Shown here: positions 1 through 6,913 of the stretch, piece by piece
How positions within the stretch are numbered: position 1 is the first letter of the stretch
Layout: every line of letters starts with the position of its first letter
DNA from: Desulfobulbaceae bacterium
GTDB lineage: Bacteria; Desulfobacterota; Desulfobulbia; Desulfobulbales; UBA5123
Direction: 5' to 3'
Assembly (NCBI GenBank): GCA_029865195.1
Contig: JAOUHH010000122.1
Location: 1 to 8,194 of the forward strand
DNA length: 8,194 nt
Notes under the pieces: model-generated
What the model was told of the DNA's origin: nothing
Databases searched by the model: none
The model's input: the letters and a program-made list of their open reading frames with translations, nothing else
Made by a program: the position numbers and the translations under genes

Positions 1-43
1 CCCAAATTCCCTGATATATTTTATTAAGCATAAGGAACAACCA

Positions 44-802
44 GTGTCAGCACGACCACTTATCCTCGTCACCAACGATGATGGCGTCAATGCGCCGGGG
101 CTGCTTGCCTTGCAAAATGCCATGCAAGCCCTTGGCCGGGTGGTGGTGGTGGCTCCTTTGCGTGACAACAGCGCGGTCAGCCATTCGTTGACCATGGATC
201 GGCCCCTGCGGGTGCGGACCATGGCCGAGGATGTCTATGCCATTGATGGCACTCCCACCGACTGCGTGACCATTGCCATTGAGAAAATATTGACCGAAAA
301 ACCGGCCTTGGTCGCCTCCGGCATCAACCCCGGCGCCAACTTGGGCGATGATATCAGCTATTCCGGCACCGTCTCCGCCGCCATTGAGGCGACCATGCTG
401 GGGATTCCAGCCTTTGCTGTATCGATGGCTGGAAATGATCTTTTCGATTATGCGGCGGCGGCGTACTACGCCGAACAGGTGGGGCGGAAGATTCTCAACC
501 ACGGGTTGCCCAGGGATACCTTGTTGAATCTGAACGTGCCGGCATTGGCGGCCGACGCGATCAAGGGTGTGCGTTTTACTCGCCAGGGGCGAAGGGTCTA
601 TGAAGGCTCGATCACCGAAACAGCCGACCCGTGGGGGCGCAGGCATTACTGGATCGGTGGCGGTACGCCTCTGTGGGACGAGGGCGATGATACCGACGCC
701 AAAGCGCTGTTGGATGGCTATGTTTCCATCACGCCCCTGCATCTCGATCTCACCAACCACGAGGCGCTGGCCTGCCTGCGTGAGGGGTGGGACTGCCGCT
801 GA
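44..802 (+). CDS. surE: 5'/3'-nucleotidase SurE
   Basis: SurE is a metal-dependent cytoplasmic phosphatase that removes phosphate from nucleoside 5'- and 3'-monophosphates, and in some species from short polyphosphate; it is linked to stationary-phase survival. The 252-residue length is normal for the family. The N-terminal signature TNDDG (residues 10-14) supplies metal ligands Asp12 and Asp13. Ser43, in APLRDNSAVSHSLT, and Asn95, in SGINPGANLGDDISYSGT, complete the expected metal site, so the enzyme looks active. The GTG start is chosen because AAGGA (32-36) lies 7 bases upstream and the conserved strand begins at residue 6. The AT-rich TATATT at 15-20 could be a -10 box, but its -35 would fall outside the window. 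The gene is not followed by pcm or rpoS, as it is in many gammaproteobacteria; its stop lies 6 bases from the stop of the convergent downstream gene. Family assignment is secure; the physiological substrate is not shown. Confidence 0.97.
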   Translation: MSARPLILVTNDDGVNAPGLLALQNAMQALGRVVVVAPLRDNSAVSHSLTMDRPLRVRTMAEDVYAIDGTPTDCVTIAIEKILTEKPALVASGINPGANLGDDISYSGTVSAAIEATMLGIPAFAVSMAGNDLFDYAAAAYYAEQVGRKILNHGLPRDTLLNLNVPALAADAIKGVRFTRQGRRVYEGSITETADPWGRRHYWIGGGTPLWDEGDDTDAKALLDGYVSITPLHLDLTNHEALACLREGWDCR

Positions 803-808
803 GGCTGG

Positions 809-1186
809 TCACTCTTCTAGCTGCCGGGTAATGATCCTCTTGAGCGATTCGATCAGTTTGCTCGCCTCGCGTTTGCTCAGGCTCTCCGTATCGTCTTGGT
901 GGTAGTATTTACGCAGGAAATTGCGGAAGTGTTTCTCGTCCCAGCCGGTGTCCTCAACCAGATGCCGGATATACATCTTTTGCCGCAAGGTGATGCCGTC
1001 ACGGCTTGACCGGTAATGCCGGCTGCGGGTAAAGAAACGCATCAGCTTGTAAAAACCCGCGTCGTCCATCTCCTTGGCCGAGCGTACGCCGGTGATTTTT
1101 TCTAGGGTGTCGCGGTACTCATCGTCAGAGAGATTGAGTTCCTTCTTGGTGATGTGGATGACGGCGAGTTTTTTGTGGTCAAGCAT
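809..1186 (-). CDS. GemA/Gp16-like (DUF1018) protein
   Basis: This 125-residue, highly charged cytoplasmic protein resembles the phage Mu GemA/Gp16 family (DUF1018). The N-terminal part (about residues 5-50) has the family pattern KLAVIHITKKELNLSDDEYR followed by a TG-S-K stretch. The C-terminal part (about 82-121) has ITLRQKMYIRHLVEDTGW and a final Lys/Glu-rich helix ending in LIESLKRII. In Mu, GemA is an early protein reported to influence host gene expression and DNA supercoiling; what chromosomal copies do is not known to me. The ATG start is supported by GAGGAG on the minus strand (plus positions about 1196-1201), 9 bases upstream. No Mu-type transposase, Mor/C activator or structural gene is visible nearby, so it is an orphan here, either domesticated or a remnant. 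It converges on surE with a 6-base gap and no visible terminator between them. Family call is fairly sure from the motif pattern; function is not. Confidence 0.75.
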   Translation of the reverse strand: MLDHKKLAVIHITKKELNLSDDEYRDTLEKITGVRSAKEMDDAGFYKLMRFFTRSRHYRSSRDGITLRQKMYIRHLVEDTGWDEKHFRNFLRKYYHQDDTESLSKREASKLIESLKRIITRQLEE

Positions 1187-1366
1187 GAGGCACGGCTCCT
1201 CGGAACGGATTTATCCGGCGGCATGACAATACCGCTTGGTCCATGATCATACATACCGGAATTTTTCTCGGTTTTGTCCTAACATTTTCATCGCATGCCT
1301 CTTTTTCGCCGAACGCCTTAAAAATGAATCAAAGTGATACGTTTAATCGTTTTTTTGCCTGACAAG

Positions 1367-1396
1367 TTGATTTAGTCCTTGGGCGTGTGGTAATTT
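1367..1396 (+). promoter_or_regulatory. weak sigma-70-like promoter candidate
   Basis: TTGATT (1367-1372) resembles a -35 box. After an 18-base spacer comes TAATTT (1391-1396), preceded by TGG (1388-1390), which would act as an extended -10. The -10 match is poor (3 of 6). If used, transcription would start near 1403 and the foldable segment 1415-1475 would lie in the leader RNA. It competes with the sigma-54 candidate further downstream, which I consider the better match. Confidence 0.2.
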
Positions 1397-1414
1397 ATTT
1401 TTATCAGTGTGCAG

Positions 1415-1475
1415 GCAACGGCCTTTCCGCGCCGGTCCCGTCCAGGGGCCGCCGGCCGTCTGGCTACAAGGTTGC
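1415..1475 (+). other. foldable GC-rich segment, possible structured leader
   Basis: The outer arms GCAAC (1415-1419) and GTTGC (1471-1475) are complementary. Inside them GGCC (1420-1423) can pair with GGCT (1462-1465). A central hairpin pairs GGTCCC (1434-1439) with GGGGCC (1445-1450) around loop GTCCA, including one G-T pair. GCC (1431-1433) can extend this stem with GGC (1454-1456) across a 3-base bulge. These nested arms could form an RNA structure if transcription starts upstream. I do not recognise a known riboswitch core. GC-rich DNA folds easily by chance, and the right arm coincides with the -12 element of the sigma-54 candidate, so this is tentative. Confidence 0.25.
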
Positions 1476-1476
1476 G
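1460..1476 (+). promoter_or_regulatory. candidate sigma-54 (-24/-12) promoter
   Basis: The sequence CTGGCTACAAGGTTGCG matches the sigma-54 consensus YTGGCACGN4TTGCW at its most conserved positions. TGGC (1461-1464) is the -24 element and TTGC (1472-1475) the -12 element, with exact GG-N10-GC spacing. The ACG after TGGC and the last W are not matched. Transcription would start near 1487, giving a leader of about 40 to 100 bases depending on the kinase start codon. If real, the signalling operon would need an enhancer-binding activator; no such gene lies in the window. Confidence 0.4.
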
Positions 1477-1580
1477 GGAAATTCTTCCCCGTGCCGGATT
1501 TTACGTTCATAAGGAATAATCCATAACTGGTGAGTGCGAGTGCCGACGTCGTGGTGTCGGCTGAACATGTGCATCGTCCG

Positions 1581-1585
1581 AGGAG
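1581..1585 (+). promoter_or_regulatory. ribosome binding site deciding the kinase start
   Basis: AGGAG ends 4 bases before the in-frame ATG at 1590. The alternative GTG at 1530 has only AAGGA (1511-1515) at a long 14-base spacing. The ATG start also places the first membrane helix about ten residues from the N-terminus, which is usual for this class of kinase. The 20 extra residues of the longer form show no conserved feature. Confidence 0.55.
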
Positions 1586-1589
1586 CGAA

Positions 1590-4556
1590 ATGGCGTCATC
1601 TGGAAGATCGTTTTCGCCGATTTTCATCGCAGTTTTCGTGGTCGGGGCAGCCATCTCGAGTGCTCTTTTTTATCTGGCCTGGAATTGGGAATGGCAGGAA
1701 ATGAAAGGAGGTTTTGAGCGGATCATGGATGGCCGGCGCGCCTCATTGCAACGCGAGATGGATCAGCATTTTGAGATCATAGCCAATCTCCGTGGGCTTT
1801 TTAACGCTTCAACAACGGTCACCGCTGATGAGTTACGTATCTTTCTCGCGCCTTCCTTCGAGCGGCATTCTGATGTTGTCAGTATTGGCTGGGCCGGCAG
1901 AGACGACGCCGGATCGGGCGTGGGGATGGATCGATTTACCGTACGACTCGCCGAACCGTCAGTCGATGTCGAGGGGGTTGACTTGCAGGCTGGCGCGGAC
2001 CTTGAGTTTAGAAAGAGGCTCGCCATGGCGGTTGACTCCGGTGAAATTATTGCTATTCCGCAGAAGAACTTGAAATTCAGCGCGAAACAAGGGCGCGGGC
2101 AAAGTGTTTTCTGGGTGGTTGCGGCGGTTTATGCTGGATATCCGCAGTCCGTTGCCGCCCGACGGGCCAGTCTGAACGGTATTGTGTTCGGCATTTACAG
2201 ATTAGACGGGGTTTTTCACGAGGCCTTGGTGCATGCAGGCCTCGGAGATGAGAAGATTGTTACCTTGCTCGAAGTCAAGAGGCTATCCGGTGGGCGCGAG
2301 ACATTGTCTCGACATCAGCCGGACGAAGAGAGTCAGGCGGACCAGCGGATGGAATACGTGGCCGATTTTTCAGTAGGCGACAGGAATTGGACACTGCGTG
2401 GGAATCCGACGACTGAATATATCGATGTGCACCGCAGTTTTCAGCCCTACGGAATCCTGTTGGCCGGGTTGTTTTCCGCAGGGTTGCTTGCCGGATATAT
2501 CGTCGTTCTTGTTGAGCAGAAGGCAAAAATCACCCGCATCGTCGAACTTCGCACCTCCGAACTACAGGCCAGCGAAACCAAGATGCGAGCCGTTATGTCC
2601 ACCGTGGGCAGTGGCATTATCGTCATCAATGCGGAGAAACAGATACTTTCATTCAATCGGGCGGCGGAAGAGATTTTCGGTTTTACCTCGGATGAGGTAG
2701 CCGGACGCAACGTCAACATTTTGATGCCGGAGCCGTATCGCAGCCGTCATGATCGTCTTATCGACAGCCACCTGCACGGTGGTATTGCCGCTGAAAAGAT
2801 CTGTCGTGAGGTGAGCGGCCAGCGAAAAAACGGCGAAATATTCCCCATCGAATTGCTGGTAAACGAGATGAATCATGAAGGGAATCGGTTCTACGTCGGT
2901 GCCCTGACCGACATCACCGTTCGCAAGGAGGCGGAGGCGGCGTTGGTTGCGGCGCGTGATGAAGCACAATCGGCAAACCGCGCCAAGTCTGCATTTTTGG
3001 CCAATATGAGTCATGAGATCCGGACCCCGATGAACGCCATCATCGGCATGGCCGACCTGCTCCTTGAAACGAAGTTGAGCGAGGAACAATCCCGCTATGT
3101 GCAAACCTTCCAGGCGGCGGGTGAGAACCTGCTGGTGATCATCAACGACATTCTCGATTTATCCAAGGTTGAGGCGGGGAAAATGGAGCTTGACGAGGTC
3201 GCCTTTGACCTGGTCGATGTGCTCGAGAAAAACGCCGACGCTCTCAGTTTCAATGCCCACGAAAAAAGGCTGGAATTGGCCTGCCGCATTCATCCCTCCA
3301 CCCGACGTTCCCTGATTGGCGATCCGGTTAGACTGCGGCAGATTTTGACCAATCTGGCTGGGAATGCCATCAAGTTTACCCAGCAGGGAGAGGTGGTGAT
3401 CGAGGTGGCGGAAACCGGCGAAGAAAACGGCAAGGTGGATCTGCGGTTCTGCGTTTCGGACACCGGTATCGGTATCCCTCCTGAGAAACAAACCTATATC
3501 TTTGACAGTTTTTCCCAGGCTGATGCTTCCATTACCCGCAGTTACGGCGGCACCGGGCTGGGACTGGCGATCTGCCGTCACTTGGTGGAAATGATGGGAG
3601 GACGGATCTGGGTTGAAAGCGAAGAGGGGCAGGGCAGTCGATTTTACTTTACCGTGCGTCTGAAAATAGGTGTCATGGGGGCCGATGACGCACCGCCGCA
3701 ACTCGGAGAACTTGCCGGGACAAAGGTGCTGGTTGTGGATGATAACAGAACCAACAGGATGATTCTGCGTGAGGAGTTGACGGCGTGGGGGGCGTATGTG
3801 GCGGAGGCGGAAAGCGGCACCGCCGGGATGCGGATGCTACGGGAGGCCGCGGCAAATGGTGCACCTTTTGGCTTACTGCTGCTGGATTATCAAATGCCAG
3901 GTTTGGACGGGCTCGAAGTGGTGGAGGCGATCAGGCATGATGATGAATTGCCTCACGCGGCGGTGATAATCCTGACCTCGGCCGGTGATGTTGCTCTTTT
4001 CCGGCGACGAGCGGTTGAACTGGGGATCGCTGCCTGCCTGACCAAACCTGTGCGGCGGGCTGAGTTGCGGTATGAGATTGCGGTTGTCCTTGGAGGAAAA
4101 TCGACGAAATACCCCCCTTCGGGTGCCGTCGAACGCCCGGCGGTTGAGCAGGGGGAGATCGGGATGTCAATTTTGTTGGTTGAGGACAATGAGGACAACC
4201 GCAATCTGATTCTGGCCTATCTCGGCAAGACGAATCATGAGATTACCGTTGCTGAGAATGGAGCCGTGGCGGTTGATATATTTCAGTCCGGCCATTTTGA
4301 CTTGGTTTTGATGGACATGCAGATGCCGGTTATGGACGGCTATAAAGCGACGCGAACTATACGCAAATGGGAAGCGTCGCAGCAACGTTCGGAAACCGCC
4401 ATTGTCGCCTTAACGGCGTACGCCATGGCTGAGGATGCGGCAAAAAGCCGTGAGGCCGGCTGTGATTGGCATTTGACCAAACCAATCAAGAAGAAGGAGT
4501 TGCTTCGTTTCATGCGTGAAGTTCAAGAGGCGATTACACATGGTTGTCCTAACTGA
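1590..4556 (+). CDS. membrane hybrid histidine kinase, CHASE-PAS-HisKA-HATPase-REC-REC
   Basis: Inner-membrane hybrid sensor kinase, 988 residues from ATG 1590; numbering here is for the 1008-residue form from GTG 1530. TM1 is about 31-50. The periplasmic part resembles a CHASE ligand-binding domain (core about 90-240, with FTVRLAEP, GVDLQAGADLEFRKRLAMA and FWVVAAVYAG). TM2 is about 308-328. A PAS domain (about 348-465) is close to the FixL type: LMPEPYRSRHDR contains His407, aligned with the FixL haem-ligand His, and Arg426 aligns with its O2-sensing Arg. The kinase core follows: H-box SHEIRTP with phospho-acceptor His495, N-box Asn612, G1 DTGIGIP (644-650), G2 GGTGLGLA (672-679). Receiver 1 (about 732-855) has Asp737/738, phospho-acceptor Asp786, Thr816 and Lys839. 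Receiver 2 (about 879-1000) has Glu885/Asp886, Asp929, Thr962 and Lys984. All key residues are present, so kinase and both receivers look active. There is no built-in HPt domain; the next gene supplies one. Domain calls are secure; CHASE ligand and haem binding are inferred. Confidence 0.93.
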   Translation: MASSGRSFSPIFIAVFVVGAAISSALFYLAWNWEWQEMKGGFERIMDGRRASLQREMDQHFEIIANLRGLFNASTTVTADELRIFLAPSFERHSDVVSIGWAGRDDAGSGVGMDRFTVRLAEPSVDVEGVDLQAGADLEFRKRLAMAVDSGEIIAIPQKNLKFSAKQGRGQSVFWVVAAVYAGYPQSVAARRASLNGIVFGIYRLDGVFHEALVHAGLGDEKIVTLLEVKRLSGGRETLSRHQPDEESQADQRMEYVADFSVGDRNWTLRGNPTTEYIDVHRSFQPYGILLAGLFSAGLLAGYIVVLVEQKAKITRIVELRTSELQASETKMRAVMSTVGSGIIVINAEKQILSFNRAAEEIFGFTSDEVAGRNVNILMPEPYRSRHDRLIDSHLHGGIAAEKICREVSGQRKNGEIFPIELLVNEMNHEGNRFYVGALTDITVRKEAEAALVAARDEAQSANRAKSAFLANMSHEIRTPMNAIIGMADLLLETKLSEEQSRYVQTFQAAGENLLVIINDILDLSKVEAGKMELDEVAFDLVDVLEKNADALSFNAHEKRLELACRIHPSTRRSLIGDPVRLRQILTNLAGNAIKFTQQGEVVIEVAETGEENGKVDLRFCVSDTGIGIPPEKQTYIFDSFSQADASITRSYGGTGLGLAICRHLVEMMGGRIWVESEEGQGSRFYFTVRLKIGVMGADDAPPQLGELAGTKVLVVDDNRTNRMILREELTAWGAYVAEAESGTAGMRMLREAAANGAPFGLLLLDYQMPGLDGLEVVEAIRHDDELPHAAVIILTSAGDVALFRRRAVELGIAACLTKPVRRAELRYEIAVVLGGKSTKYPPSGAVERPAVEQGEIGMSILLVEDNEDNRNLILAYLGKTNHEITVAENGAVAVDIFQSGHFDLVLMDMQMPVMDGYKATRTIRKWEASQQRSETAIVALTAYAMAEDAAKSREAGCDWHLTKPIKKKELLRFMREVQEAITHGCPN

Positions 4557-4571
4557 AAACAGGAGGTTGTC

Positions 4572-4883
4572 GTGGGTGGCATTGTCGTGAAAGTTGATGA
4601 GGATCTGTTTGATCTGGTGCCTGGGTATCTGAAAAATCGCCGCCAGGATATTGAAAACATGCGGGCAAGACTTGCCGAGGGAGATTTTGAATCCGTACAG
4701 AGCAAGGGGCACAGCATGAAGGGGTCCGGCGGCGGTTATGGGTTCGCGGAAATTACGGAGATCGGCGGTCTGATCGAGAAGGCCGCCAAGGAGAAGAATG
4801 GTGTCGCCGTAGGAGAACTGATCATCCGGCTGGAAGACTATCTCTGCAATATCGAGGTTGTCCGCGATGACGCCGAAGCGTGA
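4572..4883 (+). CDS. stand-alone HPt phosphotransfer protein
   Basis: A 103-residue cytoplasmic helical protein whose central motif GHSMKGSGGGYGF (residues 46-58) is the HPt signature H-x-x-K-G-S/T-x-x-x-x-G; His47 is the predicted phospho-carrier. The length fits a single four-helix HPt domain with nothing attached. The GTG start has an excellent ribosome binding site, AGGAGG (4561-4566), 5 bases upstream, and lies 15 bases after the kinase stop, which indicates one transcript. The upstream hybrid kinase ends in receivers and lacks an HPt domain, so this protein most likely carries phosphate from one of those receivers to another receiver, plausibly in the next gene product. The family is clear from the motif; the partners are inferred from gene order. 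Confidence 0.9.
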   Translation: MGGIVVKVDEDLFDLVPGYLKNRRQDIENMRARLAEGDFESVQSKGHSMKGSGGGYGFAEITEIGGLIEKAAKEKNGVAVGELIIRLEDYLCNIEVVRDDAEA

Positions 4884-4910
4884 CAGGTCTGGAAAGCTCT
4901 GTTCCCTGTC
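4882..4910 (+). repeat. intercistronic inverted repeat
   Basis: GACAG (4882-4886) pairs with CTGTC (4906-4910), and GGAA (4891-4894) pairs with TTCC (4902-4905) inside it, leaving a 4-base bulge on the left arm and a 7-base loop. The left arm overlaps the stop codon of the HPt gene. No run of T follows, so it is not a convincing intrinsic terminator. It may affect mRNA stability or translation of the next gene, or have no role. Confidence 0.3.
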
Positions 4911-4927
4911 AATGGCGGGGCAACCGT

Positions 4928-4931
4928 GGAG
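4928..4931 (+). promoter_or_regulatory. ribosome binding site deciding the next start
   Basis: GGAG sits 6 bases before the ATG at 4938, giving a protein that begins MQNRILIIDDD, a usual receiver-domain N-terminus. In-frame alternatives are GTG 4926, preceded by GGCGGGG at 4914-4920, and ATG 4932, which lacks usable spacing. The choice changes the protein by only 2 to 4 residues. Confidence 0.45.
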
Positions 4932-4937
4932 ATGACC

Positions 4938-6911
4938 ATGCAGAACAGGATACTGATCATTGACGACGACCAGGATGTCCGGGAACTCCTGCGCAAATTT
5001 CTGCAGGAGGCTGGTTATTCCGTGTCTACCGCCGAGAACGGGGAAACGGGAATAGAACATGCCGTAGCGGAGCATCCGGGCCTCATCCTGCTCGACATCA
5101 ACATGCCCGGGATGAACGGCCTTGAAGTCTGCCGCAAGCTGCGCAGCGATCCCAAGAACGTCTTCTCCATCATCATGATTACCGCCAGTGAGGGAAACGA
5201 GGTTGAGGGGCTTGAGAGCGGGGCGGATGATTATATTGTCAAACCGTTTCAGAAAGAGGTGTTATTGGCGAGAATCAGGCGTGGAATTGAAACGGCCGAA
5301 CGGCGTCTGGATGCCCATGTCGATCCGTTGACCAATGTGTTCAACCGTCGTACGTTCAATACCTTTCTGGCGCAGGAAGAGGAACGTGCCAGCCGTTATG
5401 GCAGGCAATTGGCCTTAATTTTGGCTGATATTGACCATTTCAAGGCTGTGAATGACACATACGGCCATGATGTCGGCGACAAGGTCCTTATTGAAATGGC
5501 GAGAGTTCTGCGGAAAAGCTGTCGCCGCAGTGATCTGCTGGCTCGACTTGGCGGCGAGGAATTCGCCATTTTGCTTCCGGAAGCAAATGCGGAGGCTGCC
5601 ATTATCTGTGCGGAAAAAGCGCGGCAACAGATCGAACAGCACATCTTCCCGCAGGATATGCACCTGACCGCCAGTTTTGGGGTGGCCGAACTGCGCAAGA
5701 ATGATCAGGAGGGCATGGTTAAACGAGCCGATGTGGCTATGTATGCAGCGAAGGAATCAGGGCGGAACAAGGTGATGGTGGAAAAACCGGAAGGATTGGA
5801 GGATCACCCTGTTTCACTCCTGGTCATCGACGATGACGAGTCCATTCGAGAATTGATCAGGGTCAAAATGATGTACAGGGGGTATGAGGTGCATCTCGCC
5901 GAAAGTGGCGACGCGGCTTTTCGGATTCTCCAGAAATACGATGTCAATCTGGTGCTGATTGATCAGGAAATGCCTGGGCGAGACGGCATGGCGACATATC
6001 TTGCCATCAAGGATGAGTGGCCGCAACTGCCGGCGATCATGGTTACGGCGCATGGCTCGAAACATCTGATTAAGTCGTTTCTGGTTTCAGGTGGCCGTGA
6101 TTTCATCGAGAAGCCGATTGTCGATTTTGAGAGTTTTGATTTCAGGGTAAAGCGGGTGTTGGCTGAATTGCGTAAGGAGCAGGAGGCCGAGGAAAAAATC
6201 CGGGCTGCCAAGGTGCGCGATGAATCGCGAAAGGTCAAGGATGTGTTTCTGGCGTCCATGAGTCATGAACTCCGGACCCCGCTTGCTCACATCATCGGTT
6301 TTACCCAACGTCTTCAGAAGGGTGACTGCAGTGATTCGGAAAAACAGCGAGTTTTTTTGGATAAAATTGAGGCGGCGGCGCAATCGCTTAACCGTATAGT
6401 AGAGGAAATTCTCGATGTGACCCTTATCGAAAGCAATATTCAATGCGATATTGAGCAGGTTTCTATCCAGGACGCATGGCGAGCAGTTGCTGCAAAGGTT
6501 GCCGTCAATATTCAGGCAAAAGCTCTCATGCTTGATATTTCTCTTCCCCCGCATTTATCGAAAGTAAAGGCGGATCCGCAAAAGATTGTTGAGGTTTTTG
6601 AAAAAATTACCAGAAATTCCATCAAGTTTACCGATCATGGAGTGATTTCCGTGCGCGCGCAGGAAATGCCTGACGAAATGATTGTGTCGGTGCGGGATAC
6701 CGGCTGCGGCATTCCGCATGAGAAGATTTCCCGATTATTTGAGCCGTTCGAGAAACTCGACCATGAAACCGGCAACAAATCCGGAACCGGCCTTGGATTG
6801 TATATCTGCCGCCGTCTGATCGAGTTGATGGGGGGCAGAATTTGGGTCAGCAGCGAAGAAGGTCATGGGGCAACTTTTTTCATCGCACTCAAGCTTGAGA
6901 GGAAAAGTTAA
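4938..6911 (+). CDS. REC-GGDEF-REC-HisKA-HATPase diguanylate cyclase/kinase fusion
   Basis: Soluble five-domain signalling protein; numbering is for the 661-residue form starting at GTG 4926. Receiver 1 (about 8-120) has acidic Asp13-15, phospho-acceptor Asp57, Thr86 and Lys106. The GGDEF domain (about 128-286) has DPLTNVFNRR, DIDHFKAVNDTYGHD (Asp168, Asn176, Asp177) and active site GGEEF (209-213). RRSD (200-203) is a canonical RxxD inhibitory site for c-di-GMP, so it should be an active, product-inhibited cyclase making c-di-GMP from two GTP. Receiver 2 (about 296-412) has Asp302-304, Asp346, Thr374 and Lys396. A charged, probably coiled-coil linker (about 408-438) leads to the kinase core: SHELRTP with His447, Asn564 in the N-box, DTGCGIP (591-597) and GTGLGLYI (620-627). 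No membrane segment is seen. It lies in the operon after the HPt gene and overlaps the chemoreceptor start by one base. Either receiver could take phosphate from the HPt protein. Having a cyclase between two receivers and ahead of a kinase core is unusual. Confidence 0.93.
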   Translation: MQNRILIIDDDQDVRELLRKFLQEAGYSVSTAENGETGIEHAVAEHPGLILLDINMPGMNGLEVCRKLRSDPKNVFSIIMITASEGNEVEGLESGADDYIVKPFQKEVLLARIRRGIETAERRLDAHVDPLTNVFNRRTFNTFLAQEEERASRYGRQLALILADIDHFKAVNDTYGHDVGDKVLIEMARVLRKSCRRSDLLARLGGEEFAILLPEANAEAAIICAEKARQQIEQHIFPQDMHLTASFGVAELRKNDQEGMVKRADVAMYAAKESGRNKVMVEKPEGLEDHPVSLLVIDDDESIRELIRVKMMYRGYEVHLAESGDAAFRILQKYDVNLVLIDQEMPGRDGMATYLAIKDEWPQLPAIMVTAHGSKHLIKSFLVSGGRDFIEKPIVDFESFDFRVKRVLAELRKEQEAEEKIRAAKVRDESRKVKDVFLASMSHELRTPLAHIIGFTQRLQKGDCSDSEKQRVFLDKIEAAAQSLNRIVEEILDVTLIESNIQCDIEQVSIQDAWRAVAAKVAVNIQAKALMLDISLPPHLSKVKADPQKIVEVFEKITRNSIKFTDHGVISVRAQEMPDEMIVSVRDTGCGIPHEKISRLFEPFEKLDHETGNKSGTGLGLYICRRLIELMGGRIWVSSEEGHGATFFIALKLERKS

Positions 6912-6913
6912 TG
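6898..6913 (+). promoter_or_regulatory. ribosome binding site and overlapping stop/start (TAATG)
   Basis: AGAGGA (6898-6903) lies 7 bases before ATG 6911. The start codon shares its A with the preceding TAA stop (6909-6911). This arrangement implies translational coupling and a single transcript for the cyclase/kinase and the chemoreceptor. Confidence 0.7.

Larger units (their letters stand above)
1187..1589. other. divergent intergenic region upstream of the signalling operon
   Basis: About 400 non-coding bases separate the start of the minus-strand GemA-like gene from the preferred start of the plus-strand kinase gene. The left part (1200-1410) is AT-richer than its surroundings and holds a small palindrome ATGATCAT (1243-1250). 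On the minus strand, TATGAT (plus 1246-1251) resembles a -10 box for the GemA-like gene, but no convincing -35 sits at the right distance. The right part (1411-1500) is GC-rich and foldable and contains the candidate sigma-54 promoter listed separately. No tRNA or convincing small coding gene was seen. The minus-strand open frame across 1343-1654 has no family resemblance and overlaps the kinase start, so it was not called. Confidence 0.7.

Noticed and set aside
47..760. Long minus-strand open frame (237 codons) opposite surE
   Set aside because: It lies wholly antisense to a clear SurE gene with all catalytic residues; its His/Arg/Gly-rich translation matches no family and is a by-product of codon bias.
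809..1186. Mu-like prophage edge
   Set aside because: Only one GemA-like gene is present; no transposase, repressor, tail or lysis gene and no terminal repeats were seen.
1476..1490. Short hairpin GGGAA-ATTC-TTCCC as a terminator
   Set aside because: Only five pairs and followed by GTGCCGGATTTTACG rather than a T-run; it also sits just before the operon start, where a terminator would make sense only as an attenuator.
1403..1500. c-di-GMP (GEMM) riboswitch in the operon leader
   Set aside because: The conserved GACGCAAAGCC-type core and GNRA tetraloop arrangement are absent, although the operon context made it worth checking.
1343..1654. Minus-strand open frame (103 codons) across the intergenic region
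   Set aside because: No recognisable domain or convincing ribosome binding site, and it overlaps the kinase start and the promoter candidates.
4410..5075. Minus-strand open frame (221 codons) opposite the HPt gene
   Set aside because: It is antisense to three well-supported genes and has no family resemblance.
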